Counted from the stretch's first letter, positions 26,509 to 35,528 are shown. The stretch is 64,000 bases of DNA from Teichococcus deserti (GCF_001982615.1 NZ_MLCO01000054.1:21611-85610), one strand, 5' to 3'. The notes: generated by a model not told the origin, from the letters alone. A program made the numbers and translations.

Positions 26509-27747
26509 ATGTTCACGCTCACCGCCGCGCAGCTGCGGCTGCAGGGCCTGGCCCGCGAGGTCGCCGAAAGCGTCCGCGGCCGCGCCGCCGAGACCGACCG
26601 CAGCGAGGCCTACCCTTGGGACACGGTGCGCGACATGACCGCCGCCGGCCTGATCGGCTACACCATTCCCAGGGCGCATGGCGGCCAGGGTGGCAGCTTC
26701 CTCGACGCCGTCATCATCGTCGAGGAGATGGCGCGCGTCTGCGGCGTCACCGGCCGCATCGCGGTCGAGGCGAATATGGGCGCGATCTCCGCCATCATGC
26801 GCTACGGCACGCCGCAGCAGCAGACGCTGGCGGCCGAGACCGTGCTGGCCGGCGACAAGCCGGCGATCTGCATCACCGAGCCCGAGGCCGGCTCGGCCGC
26901 GACCGAGATGACCACCACGGCGGTGCGGCGCGGCGACGTCTATGTGCTGAACGGCAGGAAGCACTGGATCACCGGCGCCGGCGTGTCGAAGCTGCACCTG
27001 GTCTTCGCCCGCGTCGTCGACGAACAGGGCCGGCCCCAGGGCATCGGCGGCTTCATCGTCCTGCGCGACGACGCGGCGGCGCTGGCGGCGCGCGGCTTCC
27101 GCATCGGCGCGCGCGAGCCGACGATGGGGCTGCGCGGCATCCCCGAGGCCGAGGTCATCCTGGAAGACCACGAGGTTCCCGCCGCCATGGCGCTGCAGCC
27201 GCCCGGCGGCTGGGGCCGCGGCTTCGCCGAGCTGATGAACGCCTACAACAGCCAGCGCGTGGGCGCCGGCACCGTGGCGCTGGGCATCGCCCAGGGCGCC
27301 TTCGAGGCGGCGCTGGATTATGCCAGGACGCGCCACCAGTTCGGCCGGCCGATCGGCGAGTTCCAGGGCCTGCAATGGATGCTGGCCGACATGTCGATCC
27401 AGATCGGCGCGGCGCGGCTGGCGCTGTACAACGCCGCCGCCAGCGCCGATCCCTTCCCCGACCCGCTGCTGGCGGCCCAGGCCAAGGTGCTGGCCTCGGA
27501 GATGGCGATCAAGGTCACCAACGACGCGTTGCAGGTTTTTGGCGCCCGCGGGTATTCGCGCAACCAGGCGCTGGAGCGGATGTGCCGCGACGCGCGCATG
27601 TTCACCATCGGCGGCGGCACCGCCCAGGTGCTGCGCACCCAGATCGCCAGCCGCCTGCTGGGCTGGAAGCTGCCGCAGACCCGCGACGGCTATGCGCCGG
27701 CGGCCGACCGGGTTGCCCCCACGGCCGCCCCCAGGGCCGCCGAGTGA
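26509..27747 (+). CDS. Acyl-CoA dehydrogenase-fold protein, probable 3-sulfinopropanoyl-CoA desulfinase type
   Basis: 412 residues of the acyl-CoA dehydrogenase superfamily, FAD-binding (CITEPEAGSAATEMTT, HWITGAGVSKLHL). The catalytic Glu is missing at both known positions: the YEGT-type site reads IGGGT (Gly369), and the isovaleryl-CoA-dehydrogenase-type site reads NSQRVGAG (Gln249). Arg83 in TGRIAVEAN is present. From what I recall of AcdA of Advenella mimigardefordensis, a desulfinase releasing sulfite from 3-sulfinopropanoyl-CoA, it has Gln and Arg at the matching places and similar sequence around them. Desulfination is therefore likely but unproven. GGGGAGGA precedes the ATG. Its stop overlaps the next gene's GTG start. 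Confidence 0.85.
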   Translation: MFTLTAAQLRLQGLAREVAESVRGRAAETDRSEAYPWDTVRDMTAAGLIGYTIPRAHGGQGGSFLDAVIIVEEMARVCGVTGRIAVEANMGAISAIMRYGTPQQQTLAAETVLAGDKPAICITEPEAGSAATEMTTTAVRRGDVYVLNGRKHWITGAGVSKLHLVFARVVDEQGRPQGIGGFIVLRDDAAALAARGFRIGAREPTMGLRGIPEAEVILEDHEVPAAMALQPPGGWGRGFAELMNAYNSQRVGAGTVALGIAQGAFEAALDYARTRHQFGRPIGEFQGLQWMLADMSIQIGAARLALYNAAASADPFPDPLLAAQAKVLASEMAIKVTNDALQVFGARGYSRNQALERMCRDARMFTIGGGTAQVLRTQIASRLLGWKLPQTRDGYAPAADRVAPTAAPRAAE

Positions 27748-29105
27748 CGCCGGCGGCCCGCCCGATGCAGGACCCCCAGGGCTACGCCCTCACCACCGCC
27801 AGCGCGGCGGCGGCCGGGCTCTACGGCCAGGCGCAGCGCGCGCTGCTGGAATACCGGCTGAGCACCATGGCGACGATCAAGGAGACGATCGCCGCCGATC
27901 CCGGCTTCGCGCTGGCGCATTGCCTGCGCGGCTATCAGTTCATGATGTACGGCTCCTTCGCGGTGCTGCCGCAGGCGCGCGCCGCGCTGGCGACGGCCGA
28001 GGCGCTGGCGGCGCAGGCGACGCGGCGCGAGCAGCAGCATGTCGCGGCGCTGCGCCACTGGAGCGACGGCCGCATCGGCGCCGCCGTCTCCACCTGGGAG
28101 GCGCTGCTGGCCGAGCATCCGCGCGACATCGTCGCGCTGCGGCTGCACCACTTCAACTGCTTCTGGTCGGGCCGCGCGCATTCGCTGCGCGGCGGGCCGG
28201 CCGCCCTGCTGGAGGCCTGGTCCGAGGATCTGCCGGGCTATGGCAATGTCCTCGGCATGCTGGCCTTCGGCTACGAGGAATGCGGCCAGTACCGCGAGGC
28301 CGAGCGCTTCGGCCGCATGGCGGTGGAGCGCAACCCGGACGACCTCTGGGCGATCCATGCGGTCGCCCATGTGCTGGAGATGGAGGACCGCCAGCAGGAG
28401 GGCATCGCCTGGCTGTCGCGCCCGGTCGAGGCCTGGTCCGACCGCAACCCCTTCAAGGGCCATCTCTGGTGGCACCTGGCGCTGTTCCAGCTGGAGGAGG
28501 GCCGCTACGACGAGGTGCTCGCCCTCTACGACCGCTCGGTGCAGAATGACGGCTCGACCTTCTATCTCGACATCCAGAACGCCGCATCGCTGCTGGCGCG
28601 GCTGGCGCTGCGCGGCGTCGATGTCGGCGCGCGCTGGGACTCGCTCGCCGATTTCGCCGAGAAGAGCATCGGCGACCACGCGCTGATCTTCACCGACCTG
28701 CACTACATGATGGCGCTGGCCCGCAAGCAGCGCTTCGGCGCGGCCGAGCGGCTGCTGCGCTCGATGGAGGAGTATGCCGAGGGCGGCGCCGCCGATGCCG
28801 CATCGGTGGTGCGCCAGCTCGGCCTGCCGCTGTGCCGCGGCATCCTGGCCTATGAGCAGGGCGACTACCCGGGGGCGATCGGCCACCTCGCGCCGCTGCA
28901 CAACAACGACGCGCCGATCGGCGCCAGCCATGCGCAGCGCGACATCCTGGACCAGTATCTGATCGAGGCGACCATCCGCGCCCGCCGCCTCGGCCAGGCG
29001 CGGATGCTGCTGGCCGAGCGCGTCCGGCTGCGCCCGGGCAACCGCGACGCCGCCGCGCGGCACCGCGCCGTGGTCGCGCAGCTCGCGCAGGAGGCGCGCG
29101 CCTAG
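27744..29105 (+). CDS. Tetratricopeptide-repeat protein, TTC38-like
   Basis: 453 residues from a GTG that overlaps the previous stop (GTGA), so translation is coupled; an ATG at 27765 is an alternative start. TPR-like helical pairs run throughout, with strings such as LLAEHPRDIVALRLHHFNCF, WAIHAVAHVLEMEDRQQEGI and NPFKGHLWWHLALFQLEEG that mark the TTC38 family, conserved in bacteria and animals and of unknown biochemical function. No signal peptide. Coupling to the desulfinase-like gene suggests a shared pathway in thio-carboxylate or related CoA metabolism, but that is inference. Confidence 0.88.
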   Translation: MTPAARPMQDPQGYALTTASAAAAGLYGQAQRALLEYRLSTMATIKETIAADPGFALAHCLRGYQFMMYGSFAVLPQARAALATAEALAAQATRREQQHVAALRHWSDGRIGAAVSTWEALLAEHPRDIVALRLHHFNCFWSGRAHSLRGGPAALLEAWSEDLPGYGNVLGMLAFGYEECGQYREAERFGRMAVERNPDDLWAIHAVAHVLEMEDRQQEGIAWLSRPVEAWSDRNPFKGHLWWHLALFQLEEGRYDEVLALYDRSVQNDGSTFYLDIQNAASLLARLALRGVDVGARWDSLADFAEKSIGDHALIFTDLHYMMALARKQRFGAAERLLRSMEEYAEGGAADAASVVRQLGLPLCRGILAYEQGDYPGAIGHLAPLHNNDAPIGASHAQRDILDQYLIEATIRARRLGQARMLLAERVRLRPGNRDAAARHRAVVAQLAQEARA

Positions 29106-29157
29106 ACTGAGGCGAAGGCGGCGCCGCCCGGGGCCGGGGCGGCGCCGCCGCCGCACG

Positions 29158-30759
29158 TCAGGCGCGCTGGACGCCCCAGGGATAGGGCGCATTGCCCGGG
29201 CGGATCCCGGTGATGTCGGCGCGGAAGGCCGTCTTGCTCATCACCTGGCCGAGCGGGATGGTCGCCGCCCCCTGCATCGCCGCGCGGTTCATGCCGAAGG
29301 CGATGTCGCGGCGCTGCTCGGGGGTGGGCGCGTAGAGCCAGCTCTGCAGCGCGTCCTCGACCTCCTGTTTCTGCCACCAGCCGAACCAGCCCTGGGCGCC
29401 GTTGCCGCGCAGCAGCGGCGACAGCGCCGGCGTGCCGTAGACGGTCGCCGTGCCATAGGTGTGGAAGATGCTCCAGCCGCCGCGATCGACCGGCTCGCGA
29501 TTGCCGCGGCGGCTGGCGATGGTGCCCCAGTCGGCCGCCTGCAGCTCGACATTCAGCCCGGCGCGGCGCAGCAGGTCATAGGTGACCTGGCCGAGCGGCT
29601 CGATGGTGCGGTGGTCGGCGGCATGCAGCACGACGATCTTCTGGCCCGCATAGCCGGCCTCGGCGAAGGCCTTGCGCACCGCCTCGGCGGAGGAATTCCC
29701 CGGCATCAGCGCGGCCGCGTTCTCGGTGTAGTATTGCGTGCCGCGCGGGAACAGGCCGGGGCAGGTGGTCCAGCCGCTGCGGTCCTCGCCGGCGACGGCC
29801 AGCATGTAGTCTTCCTGGTTGATCGCCTGCATCAGCGCGCGGCGGATCTTCTCGTTGTCGAAGGGCGGCTGCAGGCAGTTCAGCCGCATCAGCCCGAGCT
29901 GGCCGGAGGGATGGATCTGGCCCAGGCGGATCTGCCGGTTGCGCGCCAGGCTCGGCAGCAGGTCGGCGATCGGCGCCTCCAGCCAGTCGACCTCGCCGGT
30001 CAGCAGCGCCGACTGCGCGGTCGCCGCATCGCCGACGATATGCCATTCGACGCGGTCGAAATGCGCGACCTTGCCGCCGCTGGCCCAATCGGGCGCCTCG
30101 GCGCGCGGCTGGTAGCCGGCGAATTTGCGATAGACCACGCGGCTGCCGGAGACCAGCTCGCCGGGCACGAATTCATAAGGGCCGGAGCCCACCATCTCGG
30201 TCAGCGGCCGGCGCGGGTTGGAGCGCGCCAGGCGCTCGGGCATGATGAAGGGCACGCAGGCATCGGCCTTGGCCAGCGCGTCGATCAGCAGCGGGAAGGG
30301 GCGCGTCAGATGGATGCGCAGCGTGCGCTCGTCGGGGGTCTCGTAGCGCTCGACCAGCGGCGCCAGGATCTGGCCGAAGGTGTCGATGCTCTTGGTCCAG
30401 CGCTCGATGGAGGCGGCGCAGTCGATCGCGCGCACCGGCGCCCCGTCATGGAAGCGCAGTCCCTCCCGCAGGCGGATGGTCCAGGCGCGGCCGTCGTCGG
30501 AAACCGTGTGGCCCTCGGCCATCTGCGGCTGCGGCTCCATCCTGCCGTTCACCGCATAGAGCGTGTCGAAGACGTTGTAGCCATGGTTGGTGCTGATCAC
30601 CGCCGTGGTGGTGATCGGGTCCAGCACCGCGAGATCGGCATGCGGCACGATGCGCAGCGTCTTGCGGCGCAGATCCTGGCCGAGGGCGGGGGAGGCCAGG
30701 GGACTTGCCAGCGAGGCGCCGAGCGCGAGCGGCAGGCTGAGCAGGGAACGGCGGTGCAT
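29158..30759 (-). CDS. ABC-type solute-binding protein, peptide/opine/nickel family 5
   Basis: 533 residues with an N-terminal export signal (MHRRSLLSLPLALGASLASP, cleavage near ALGQDLRR) and the family-5 core: AEGHTVSDDGRAWTIRLREG, GLRFHDGAPV, VGSGPYEFV and LQPPFDNEKIRRALMQAINQ. It is a periplasmic receptor for peptides or similar amides. No permease or ATPase genes are in the window. It follows the M81 peptidase gene by 47 bp on the same strand and is probably co-transcribed. It is a paralog of the protein at 47780. Confidence 0.93.
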   Translation of the reverse strand: MHRRSLLSLPLALGASLASPLASPALGQDLRRKTLRIVPHADLAVLDPITTTAVISTNHGYNVFDTLYAVNGRMEPQPQMAEGHTVSDDGRAWTIRLREGLRFHDGAPVRAIDCAASIERWTKSIDTFGQILAPLVERYETPDERTLRIHLTRPFPLLIDALAKADACVPFIMPERLARSNPRRPLTEMVGSGPYEFVPGELVSGSRVVYRKFAGYQPRAEAPDWASGGKVAHFDRVEWHIVGDAATAQSALLTGEVDWLEAPIADLLPSLARNRQIRLGQIHPSGQLGLMRLNCLQPPFDNEKIRRALMQAINQEDYMLAVAGEDRSGWTTCPGLFPRGTQYYTENAAALMPGNSSAEAVRKAFAEAGYAGQKIVVLHAADHRTIEPLGQVTYDLLRRAGLNVELQAADWGTIASRRGNREPVDRGGWSIFHTYGTATVYGTPALSPLLRGNGAQGWFGWWQKQEVEDALQSWLYAPTPEQRRDIAFGMNRAAMQGAATIPLGQVMSKTAFRADITGIRPGNAPYPWGVQRA

Positions 30760-30806
30760 CGGACGTGGTCTTTCCTGATTCTTGGACGGCAGCGGCGGCG
30801 GCGATC

Positions 30807-32369
30807 TCAGAGGATCAGCCGCGGCGCGGCGACGTCATCGAGCGGCCAGAGCGGGCGCTGGATCTTCGTGTAGGGCAGCAGGCGGTAGTCGCGCGGGATC
30901 GGCCCGTCGGCATCGACATAGAGGACGCGGGCCGCGATCGGTCCGAAGGCGCCGCGGAAATGGTTGGTCGACTTGACCAGGATCGCCTGGCGCTCGGCCG
31001 GCTCTATCCCGAGGTTGCGGAACAGCTCCAGCCCCATGGCCTGGGACCGCTCGGTGATCAGCACGATGTCGATGCCGCCCAGCCGCACCGCGGCGCAGTC
31101 GCCCAGATTGACCCGCGTCTCGCCGAACATCTGCCAGGCGTCCCGGGCGAGCGCCGTGACCTCGACCATCGCATCGATCGGCTGGCCGGAGGTGGGGGCG
31201 ATCTTGCCGCCGATGCGCAGGGGCAGCCGCGCGCCGAGGCCGGCATCGAAGCAGAGCCGCGCCGCGATCGGATCCCAGATCGGCCCGACAGCGACGTTCT
31301 GCGCATCGGCCTCGATCAGCCGGCGCAGGATGGTGGTGTTGTCGCCGGCAGCACCCCCGCCCGGATTGTCGGCCGGATCGGCCATGACGACGGGGCCGCG
31401 CTCGGCGGTCAGCGCGGCCTGCACGGCGTCCTCGACGCTCAGATAGGGCGGCGCGGTCTGGCCGCGCATGGCGACCAGCTCCTGGCCAAGGGCGGTGGCC
31501 ACCGCCTCGGCCTTCGCCTTGTCGCCATCGGCGACGACGAGGACGCGCACGCCGATCTCGGGCACGTCAGCATAAGGAAAACTGTGGCAGATGGAGATCG
31601 ACAGAAGCCCGTCCTGGCCTTCCATCGCCTTGATGCGGTCGATGAAGCCGCGCATCCAGGGCTCGGTGGTCGGATAGGCGCCGAGCTGGCGGCAGTCATA
31701 CAGCGCCGAAACCGGCTGCACCTCGCGGCGGATGGCGCGCAGCAGCAGGGTCAGCAGCTCCTCGGCGCGCTCGACGATGTCGGTATGCGGGAATTCCTTG
31801 AACAGCACGATGATGTCGGCGGCCTGCACCCGCCTGACCGTCAGGTGGCAATGCGGATCGAGCTCGACGCCGATGACGCAACCGGCGCCGACGATCGCGC
31901 GGGCGCGGGCGATCAGGTCGCCTTCGACGTCGTCATAGCCATAGGCCACCATGGCGCCATGCAGCCCGAGCAGCAGCCCGTCCAGCGGCAGCGCGGCGCG
32001 GATCTGCTCCAGCACCTCGTCGCGCATCGTCTCATAGGCGTCGCGGCTGGTGGTGCCGGAAGGATGGGTGGCGAAGCAGCTGCCCTCGACCAGGGTGAAG
32101 CCGTCGCGCGCGGCCCGGCGGCGGGCGACGAAAAGCGGCGCGCTGAAGCTGCGCGGCACGTCGTCGGGCAGCTCGCCGGGGCGGAACCAGCCCTCGTCCT
32201 GGTAGGAGCGCAGGCTGGTCGGCAGCGGCGAGAAGGTGTTGGTCTCGGTCGCGATGGTCGCCGAGAAGATGCGCGGGCGCGATGACGCCCTGGCCGGGTC
32301 CTGGCTTCGGCCCCGGCTTCGCTCCTGACTTTCTGGGGCCAAGGGGCCGATCTCCTCGTTTTGCGGCAC
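30807..32369 (-). CDS. M81-family (MlrC-like) metallopeptidase
   Basis: 520 residues of the MlrC family, named for microcystin-degrading enzymes; members are predicted zinc hydrolases acting on linear or cyclic peptides and hydantoin-like compounds. Recognisable parts are ATIATETNTFSPLPT, LDPHCHLT (likely metal His residues) and MADPADNPGGGAAGDNT. The start is uncertain: GTG at 32369 has no ribosome site, while TTG at 32339 has GAGGAG nine bases upstream. It is divergent from an IclR regulator whose operator lies 38-55 bp from the GTG start. Confidence 0.88.
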   Translation of the reverse strand: MPQNEEIGPLAPESQERSRGRSQDPARASSRPRIFSATIATETNTFSPLPTSLRSYQDEGWFRPGELPDDVPRSFSAPLFVARRRAARDGFTLVEGSCFATHPSGTTSRDAYETMRDEVLEQIRAALPLDGLLLGLHGAMVAYGYDDVEGDLIARARAIVGAGCVIGVELDPHCHLTVRRVQAADIIVLFKEFPHTDIVERAEELLTLLLRAIRREVQPVSALYDCRQLGAYPTTEPWMRGFIDRIKAMEGQDGLLSISICHSFPYADVPEIGVRVLVVADGDKAKAEAVATALGQELVAMRGQTAPPYLSVEDAVQAALTAERGPVVMADPADNPGGGAAGDNTTILRRLIEADAQNVAVGPIWDPIAARLCFDAGLGARLPLRIGGKIAPTSGQPIDAMVEVTALARDAWQMFGETRVNLGDCAAVRLGGIDIVLITERSQAMGLELFRNLGIEPAERQAILVKSTNHFRGAFGPIAARVLYVDADGPIPRDYRLLPYTKIQRPLWPLDDVAAPRLIL

Positions 32370-32406
32370 ACTAGGCGCAGGTCATTCGTCTTGCCAACAG
32401 GAATGA

Positions 32407-32424
32407 TGTCCCGTATACGGGACA
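32407..32424. promoter_or_regulatory. Perfect 18-bp palindrome, likely IclR operator
   Basis: TGTCCCGTATACGGGACA is fully self-complementary. It lies between the divergent M81/solute-binding operon and the IclR-type gene, just before the preferred IclR start at 32445. IclR proteins bind such 14-18 bp palindromes, so autoregulation and control of the divergent operon are likely. Confidence 0.75.
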
Positions 32425-32444
32425 GATTGACCAGGGAGGGCGGC

Positions 32445-33212
32445 TTGGCCCCGGAAGCGGCGGAGGGCGCCCAGCGCCAGCGCGGCGTCGACCGCGTCAT
32501 CGACCTGCTCGAGGCGCTGCTGCGCGCCCGGGCACCGCTGCGCATCGGCGAGCTGGCGCGGCGCATCGACGCCCCGCGCTCGACCACCTACAGCCTGGTG
32601 AAGCTGCTGCTCGCCGCCGATGTGCTGGAGGCGTCGGAGGATGGCAACGCGGTCTATTTCGGCCGCGCCATCGGCCTCTATGGCCATGCCTATACGGAGC
32701 GAAACCCGATCCATCGCCTGGCCAGGCCGGTGCTGGAGCGGCTGGCGCGGGAGGATGGCTGCACGGCGCAGCTCTGCGCGCTGCATGGCGACAAGTATGT
32801 CGTGCTGGACAGCGTCAGCGCCGGCGGCATCTTCCGCATCACCGCCGAGATCGGCGTGCCGGTGCCGATCCCCTGGACCGCCTCCGGCCGGCTGCTGCTG
32901 GCGGGCCGCAGCGATGCCGAGATCCGCGCGCTGATCCCGGCCGCCGACTACGATCTTCCCGACGGGCGGCGGATCGACCCGGCTGGTTTCCTGGAGAATA
33001 TCCGCCAGGCGCGGCGCGACGGCTTCTGCGTCACCACCAGCCTGTCCGACCGCTTCACCAGCTGCCTGGCGGCACCCCTGCAGGATGCGCAAGGAAGGGT
33101 GGTGGCGACGCTCTGCTTCGTCACCGCCGCCGACCAGCCGGCGGCGCTCAAGGCCGGGCTGGTGGCGGCGCTGGTCGCCGCGGCGGCGACGCTCTCGGCC
33201 TCGCTGCCTTAG
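32445..33212 (+). CDS. IclR-family transcriptional regulator
   Basis: About 255 residues. N-terminal winged helix GVDRVIDLLEALLRARAPLR then ELARRIDAPRSTTYSLVKLL, followed by the IclR effector domain. The start is chosen as TTG at 32445 because AGGGAGGG stands five bases before it and because an ATG at 32403 would place the perfect operator inside the coding sequence; the ATG remains possible. It is divergent from the M81 peptidase gene and likely represses it in the absence of the substrate. Confidence 0.92.
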   Translation: MAPEAAEGAQRQRGVDRVIDLLEALLRARAPLRIGELARRIDAPRSTTYSLVKLLLAADVLEASEDGNAVYFGRAIGLYGHAYTERNPIHRLARPVLERLAREDGCTAQLCALHGDKYVVLDSVSAGGIFRITAEIGVPVPIPWTASGRLLLAGRSDAEIRALIPAADYDLPDGRRIDPAGFLENIRQARRDGFCVTTSLSDRFTSCLAAPLQDAQGRVVATLCFVTAADQPAALKAGLVAALVAAAATLSASLP

Positions 33213-33218
33213 CCGGGG

Positions 33219-33434
33219 CTAGCGCTTCGCCGCCTTGTGGGTGCCGACATTCTCGTGCCAGACCACCGGCACGCCGTCCCATTCGGCGATCTGCTTGCCG
33301 GCGAACTTGCGCCGGACATAGACATGGTAGGCATCCGCCTCGGCCTCGACATAGCCCGACTTGCCATCGTTCAGCCGCAGCTGGCTGGCCAGCTGCTCGG
33401 CCTGGTCGATCATGTAGGCGTCCGGCTGGCTCAT
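33219..33434 (-). CDS. Hypothetical protein, 71 residues
   Basis: MSQPDAYMIDQAEQLASQLR at the start, then a beta-rich part with ADAYHVYVRRKFAGKQIAEW and WHENVGTHKAAKR. GGAGG lies upstream of the ATG, supporting expression. No cysteines, signal peptide or membrane segment. I do not recognise the family. It is convergent with the IclR gene six bases away. Confidence 0.75.
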   Translation of the reverse strand: MSQPDAYMIDQAEQLASQLRLNDGKSGYVEAEADAYHVYVRRKFAGKQIAEWDGVPVVWHENVGTHKAAKR

Positions 33435-33543
33435 GCCGCCTCCTTCGCTGCTGTCGCCGCCGCCGCGTTACATCTCGGACAGAAAGCCGCGCTCACGGCC
33501 ACGTCGGGTGAACGGCCGCGGCGGACGGGCGTTCAATCCCGCC

Positions 33544-34776
33544 ATGAAGACAGCCTCCCGCCCCCTCATCAAGCCCGATCAGCGCGGCCCGGCCCTTGCG
33601 GCGCGGCGCGCGACGAAGATGGCGGCCTCGGCGCATGCCTATGTGCGCGGCAGCACGGTGCGCTTCTACGAATGGCTGGAGGAGGGCGGCGGCGCCACCC
33701 TGCCGGAAGGCCCCGCCGTTTGGATCTGCGGCGACTGCCATGTCGGCAATCTGGGACCGGTCGGCGGCCGCGACGGCGATCTCGAGGTGCAGATCCGCGA
33801 CCTCGACCAGACGGTGATCGGCAATCCGGCGCATGACCTGGTGCGGCTCGGCCTGTCGCTGGCGACCGCGGCGCGCGGCTCCGACCTGCCGGGCGTGATG
33901 ACGGCGCGCATGCTGGAAGGCATGGTCGCCGGCTACGAGGCGAGTTTCGAGGCGGATCCCGGGGAGGAGCCGGCGCCGCGCCGCCGCGGCCGGCATGCCC
34001 GGCTGCCGCCGCTGATGCGCAAGCTGCTGCATAGCGCCGCGCGCCGCTCCTGGAAGCACCTGGCCGACGAGCGGATCGAGGGGGTGGCGCCGGTGATCCC
34101 GCTCGGCGCCCGCTTCTGGCCGCTGCAGCCGGCCGAGCGGCGCGCGCTGCGCGAGCTGATCGCGACCGAGGAGCTGCGCAGCCTGGTCGCCGGGCTGCGC
34201 GGCCGCAACGGCGGCGCGCGGGTCACGGTCGCCGACAGCGCCTATTGGCGCAAGGGCTGCAGCTCGCTCGGCAATCTGCGCTTCGCCGTGCTGGCGGCGG
34301 TGCAGGCCGAGGAGGATGCACGCCCGCGCTACTGCCTGCTCGACGTCAAGGAGGCGGTCTCCGCCGCCGCCCCGCGCTACCCGGACGCCGCCATGCCGCG
34401 CGACAATGCGGGCCGGGTGGTCGAGGGCGCGCGCCACCTGTCGCCGCATCTCGGCCAGCGCATGCTGGCGACGCGGCTGCTCGGGCGCAGCGTCTTCCTG
34501 CGGGAGCTGCTGCCGCAGGACCTGAAGTTCGAGATCGAGCGGCTGGACAGGGACGAGGGCATCGCGCTGGCGACGTCGCTCGCCGGCGTCGTCGGCCGCG
34601 CCCATGCGCGGCAGCTGGACGCCGCCGCCCGCCAGGCCTGGCTCGCCGAGCTGCGCCGCCGGCGGTCGAAGACGCTGGACGCGCCCTCCTGGCTGTGGAG
34701 GGCGGTGGTCGAGCTCGTCGCCAATCACGAGGCCGCCTATCTCGAGCACTGCCGGCGCCACGCGCTGCAGGGCTGA
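33544..34776 (+). CDS. DUF2252-family protein
   Basis: 410 residues with the DUF2252 core: KMAASAHAYVRGSTVRFYEW, then WICGDCHVGNLGPVGG and a following DLDQTVIGNPAHDLVRL. The family has a remote kinase-like fold and no settled biochemical role. The start at ATG 33544 gives an Arg/Lys-rich N-terminus. A short intergenic stretch then leads into the ParA gene, so they may not be co-transcribed. Confidence 0.88.
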   Translation: MKTASRPLIKPDQRGPALAARRATKMAASAHAYVRGSTVRFYEWLEEGGGATLPEGPAVWICGDCHVGNLGPVGGRDGDLEVQIRDLDQTVIGNPAHDLVRLGLSLATAARGSDLPGVMTARMLEGMVAGYEASFEADPGEEPAPRRRGRHARLPPLMRKLLHSAARRSWKHLADERIEGVAPVIPLGARFWPLQPAERRALRELIATEELRSLVAGLRGRNGGARVTVADSAYWRKGCSSLGNLRFAVLAAVQAEEDARPRYCLLDVKEAVSAAAPRYPDAAMPRDNAGRVVEGARHLSPHLGQRMLATRLLGRSVFLRELLPQDLKFEIERLDRDEGIALATSLAGVVGRAHARQLDAAARQAWLAELRRRRSKTLDAPSWLWRAVVELVANHEAAYLEHCRRHALQG

Positions 34777-34778
34777 TC

Positions 34779-34802
34779 GCACGAAAGCACGCTTGCACGC
34801 TT
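34779..34802 (+). repeat. Three tandem 8-bp iterons upstream of parA-like gene
   Basis: GCACGAAA, GCACGCTT and GCACGCTT follow one another without gaps. Ribbon-helix-helix partners of small ParA ATPases bind arrays of 7-8 bp direct repeats that serve as operator and sometimes as centromere, so these are a natural site for the RHH protein encoded two genes down. Confidence 0.6.
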
Positions 34803-34822
34803 TTTGCCGCGCCGGCTATGCT
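34793..34822 (+). promoter_or_regulatory. Candidate sigma-70-type promoter of the parA/RHH pair
   Basis: TTGCAC (34793-34798) and TATGCT (34817-34822) are 18 bp apart. The -35 box overlaps the second and third iterons, so bound RHH protein would block it, as in known autoregulated partition operons. Confidence 0.5.
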
Positions 34823-34853
34823 GCGGCGTCAGGACAGGATGGGAGGCGGGCCG

Positions 34854-35528
34854 GTGCTCGTGGTGGGCTGCGCGTCGCAGAAGGGCGGGGTGGCGAAATC
34901 GTCGCTGGCGCGGCTGCTGGCGCGGGAGATGGCGGCGCAGGGGCAGCGCGTGCTGCTGGCCGATCTCGACGTGCGGCAGGCGACCTCGCTGGAATGGGCG
35001 CGGCGCCGCGCCGAGGCCGGGCTGCGGCCGGAACTCCAGGTCGCCCGCTGCGAGACGGTCAAGAACGCGCTGAAGCAGGCGCGCCAGGCCGAGGTGGATT
35101 GCCTGATCCTCGATGCCCGCGGCTTCGCCGATGCGCAGACGCTGGAGGTGGCCGGGGCCGCCGACGCACTGCTGATCCCTTCGGGCCTGGCGGTCGACGA
35201 CCTGCTGCCCTCGGTGCGGCTGGCGCATGAGCTGACGCGGGCCGGCATCGCCCCGGCGCGGATCGGAGTCGCGCTGTGCCGCGCCGGCGACACCGCCGGC
35301 GAGATCGCCGAGGCCGCGCGCTATGTCGCCGAGGCCGGCTACCACTGCCTGCCGGTCGCCTGGCCGGAACGCGCCGGCTATCGCCGCGCGCATGACGAGG
35401 GCCGGGTCGCGACCGAGGCGCGCCACCCCTCGCTGCGCGGCAGGGCCGAGGCCTTCGCCGCCGGCATCCTCGACTTCATCGCCCGCCAGCCCCGCCTGAA
35501 GAAGGACGACAAGCATGGACGCTCCTAA
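34854..35528 (+). CDS. ParA/MinD-like partition ATPase
   Basis: About 224 residues from GTG 34854, preferred over ATG 34839 because GGGAGG is exactly seven bases upstream and the protein then opens VLVVGCASQKGGVAKSSLAR. The deviant Walker A motif KGGVAKSS has Ala in place of the usual second Gly, the signature Lys is kept, and a switch motif LADLDVRQATSL is present. Its size fits the ParF/ParA Ib type that works with an RHH protein. It overlaps that gene by 14 bp. Confidence 0.88.
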   Translation: MLVVGCASQKGGVAKSSLARLLAREMAAQGQRVLLADLDVRQATSLEWARRRAEAGLRPELQVARCETVKNALKQARQAEVDCLILDARGFADAQTLEVAGAADALLIPSGLAVDDLLPSVRLAHELTRAGIAPARIGVALCRAGDTAGEIAEAARYVAEAGYHCLPVAWPERAGYRRAHDEGRVATEARHPSLRGRAEAFAAGILDFIARQPRLKKDDKHGRS

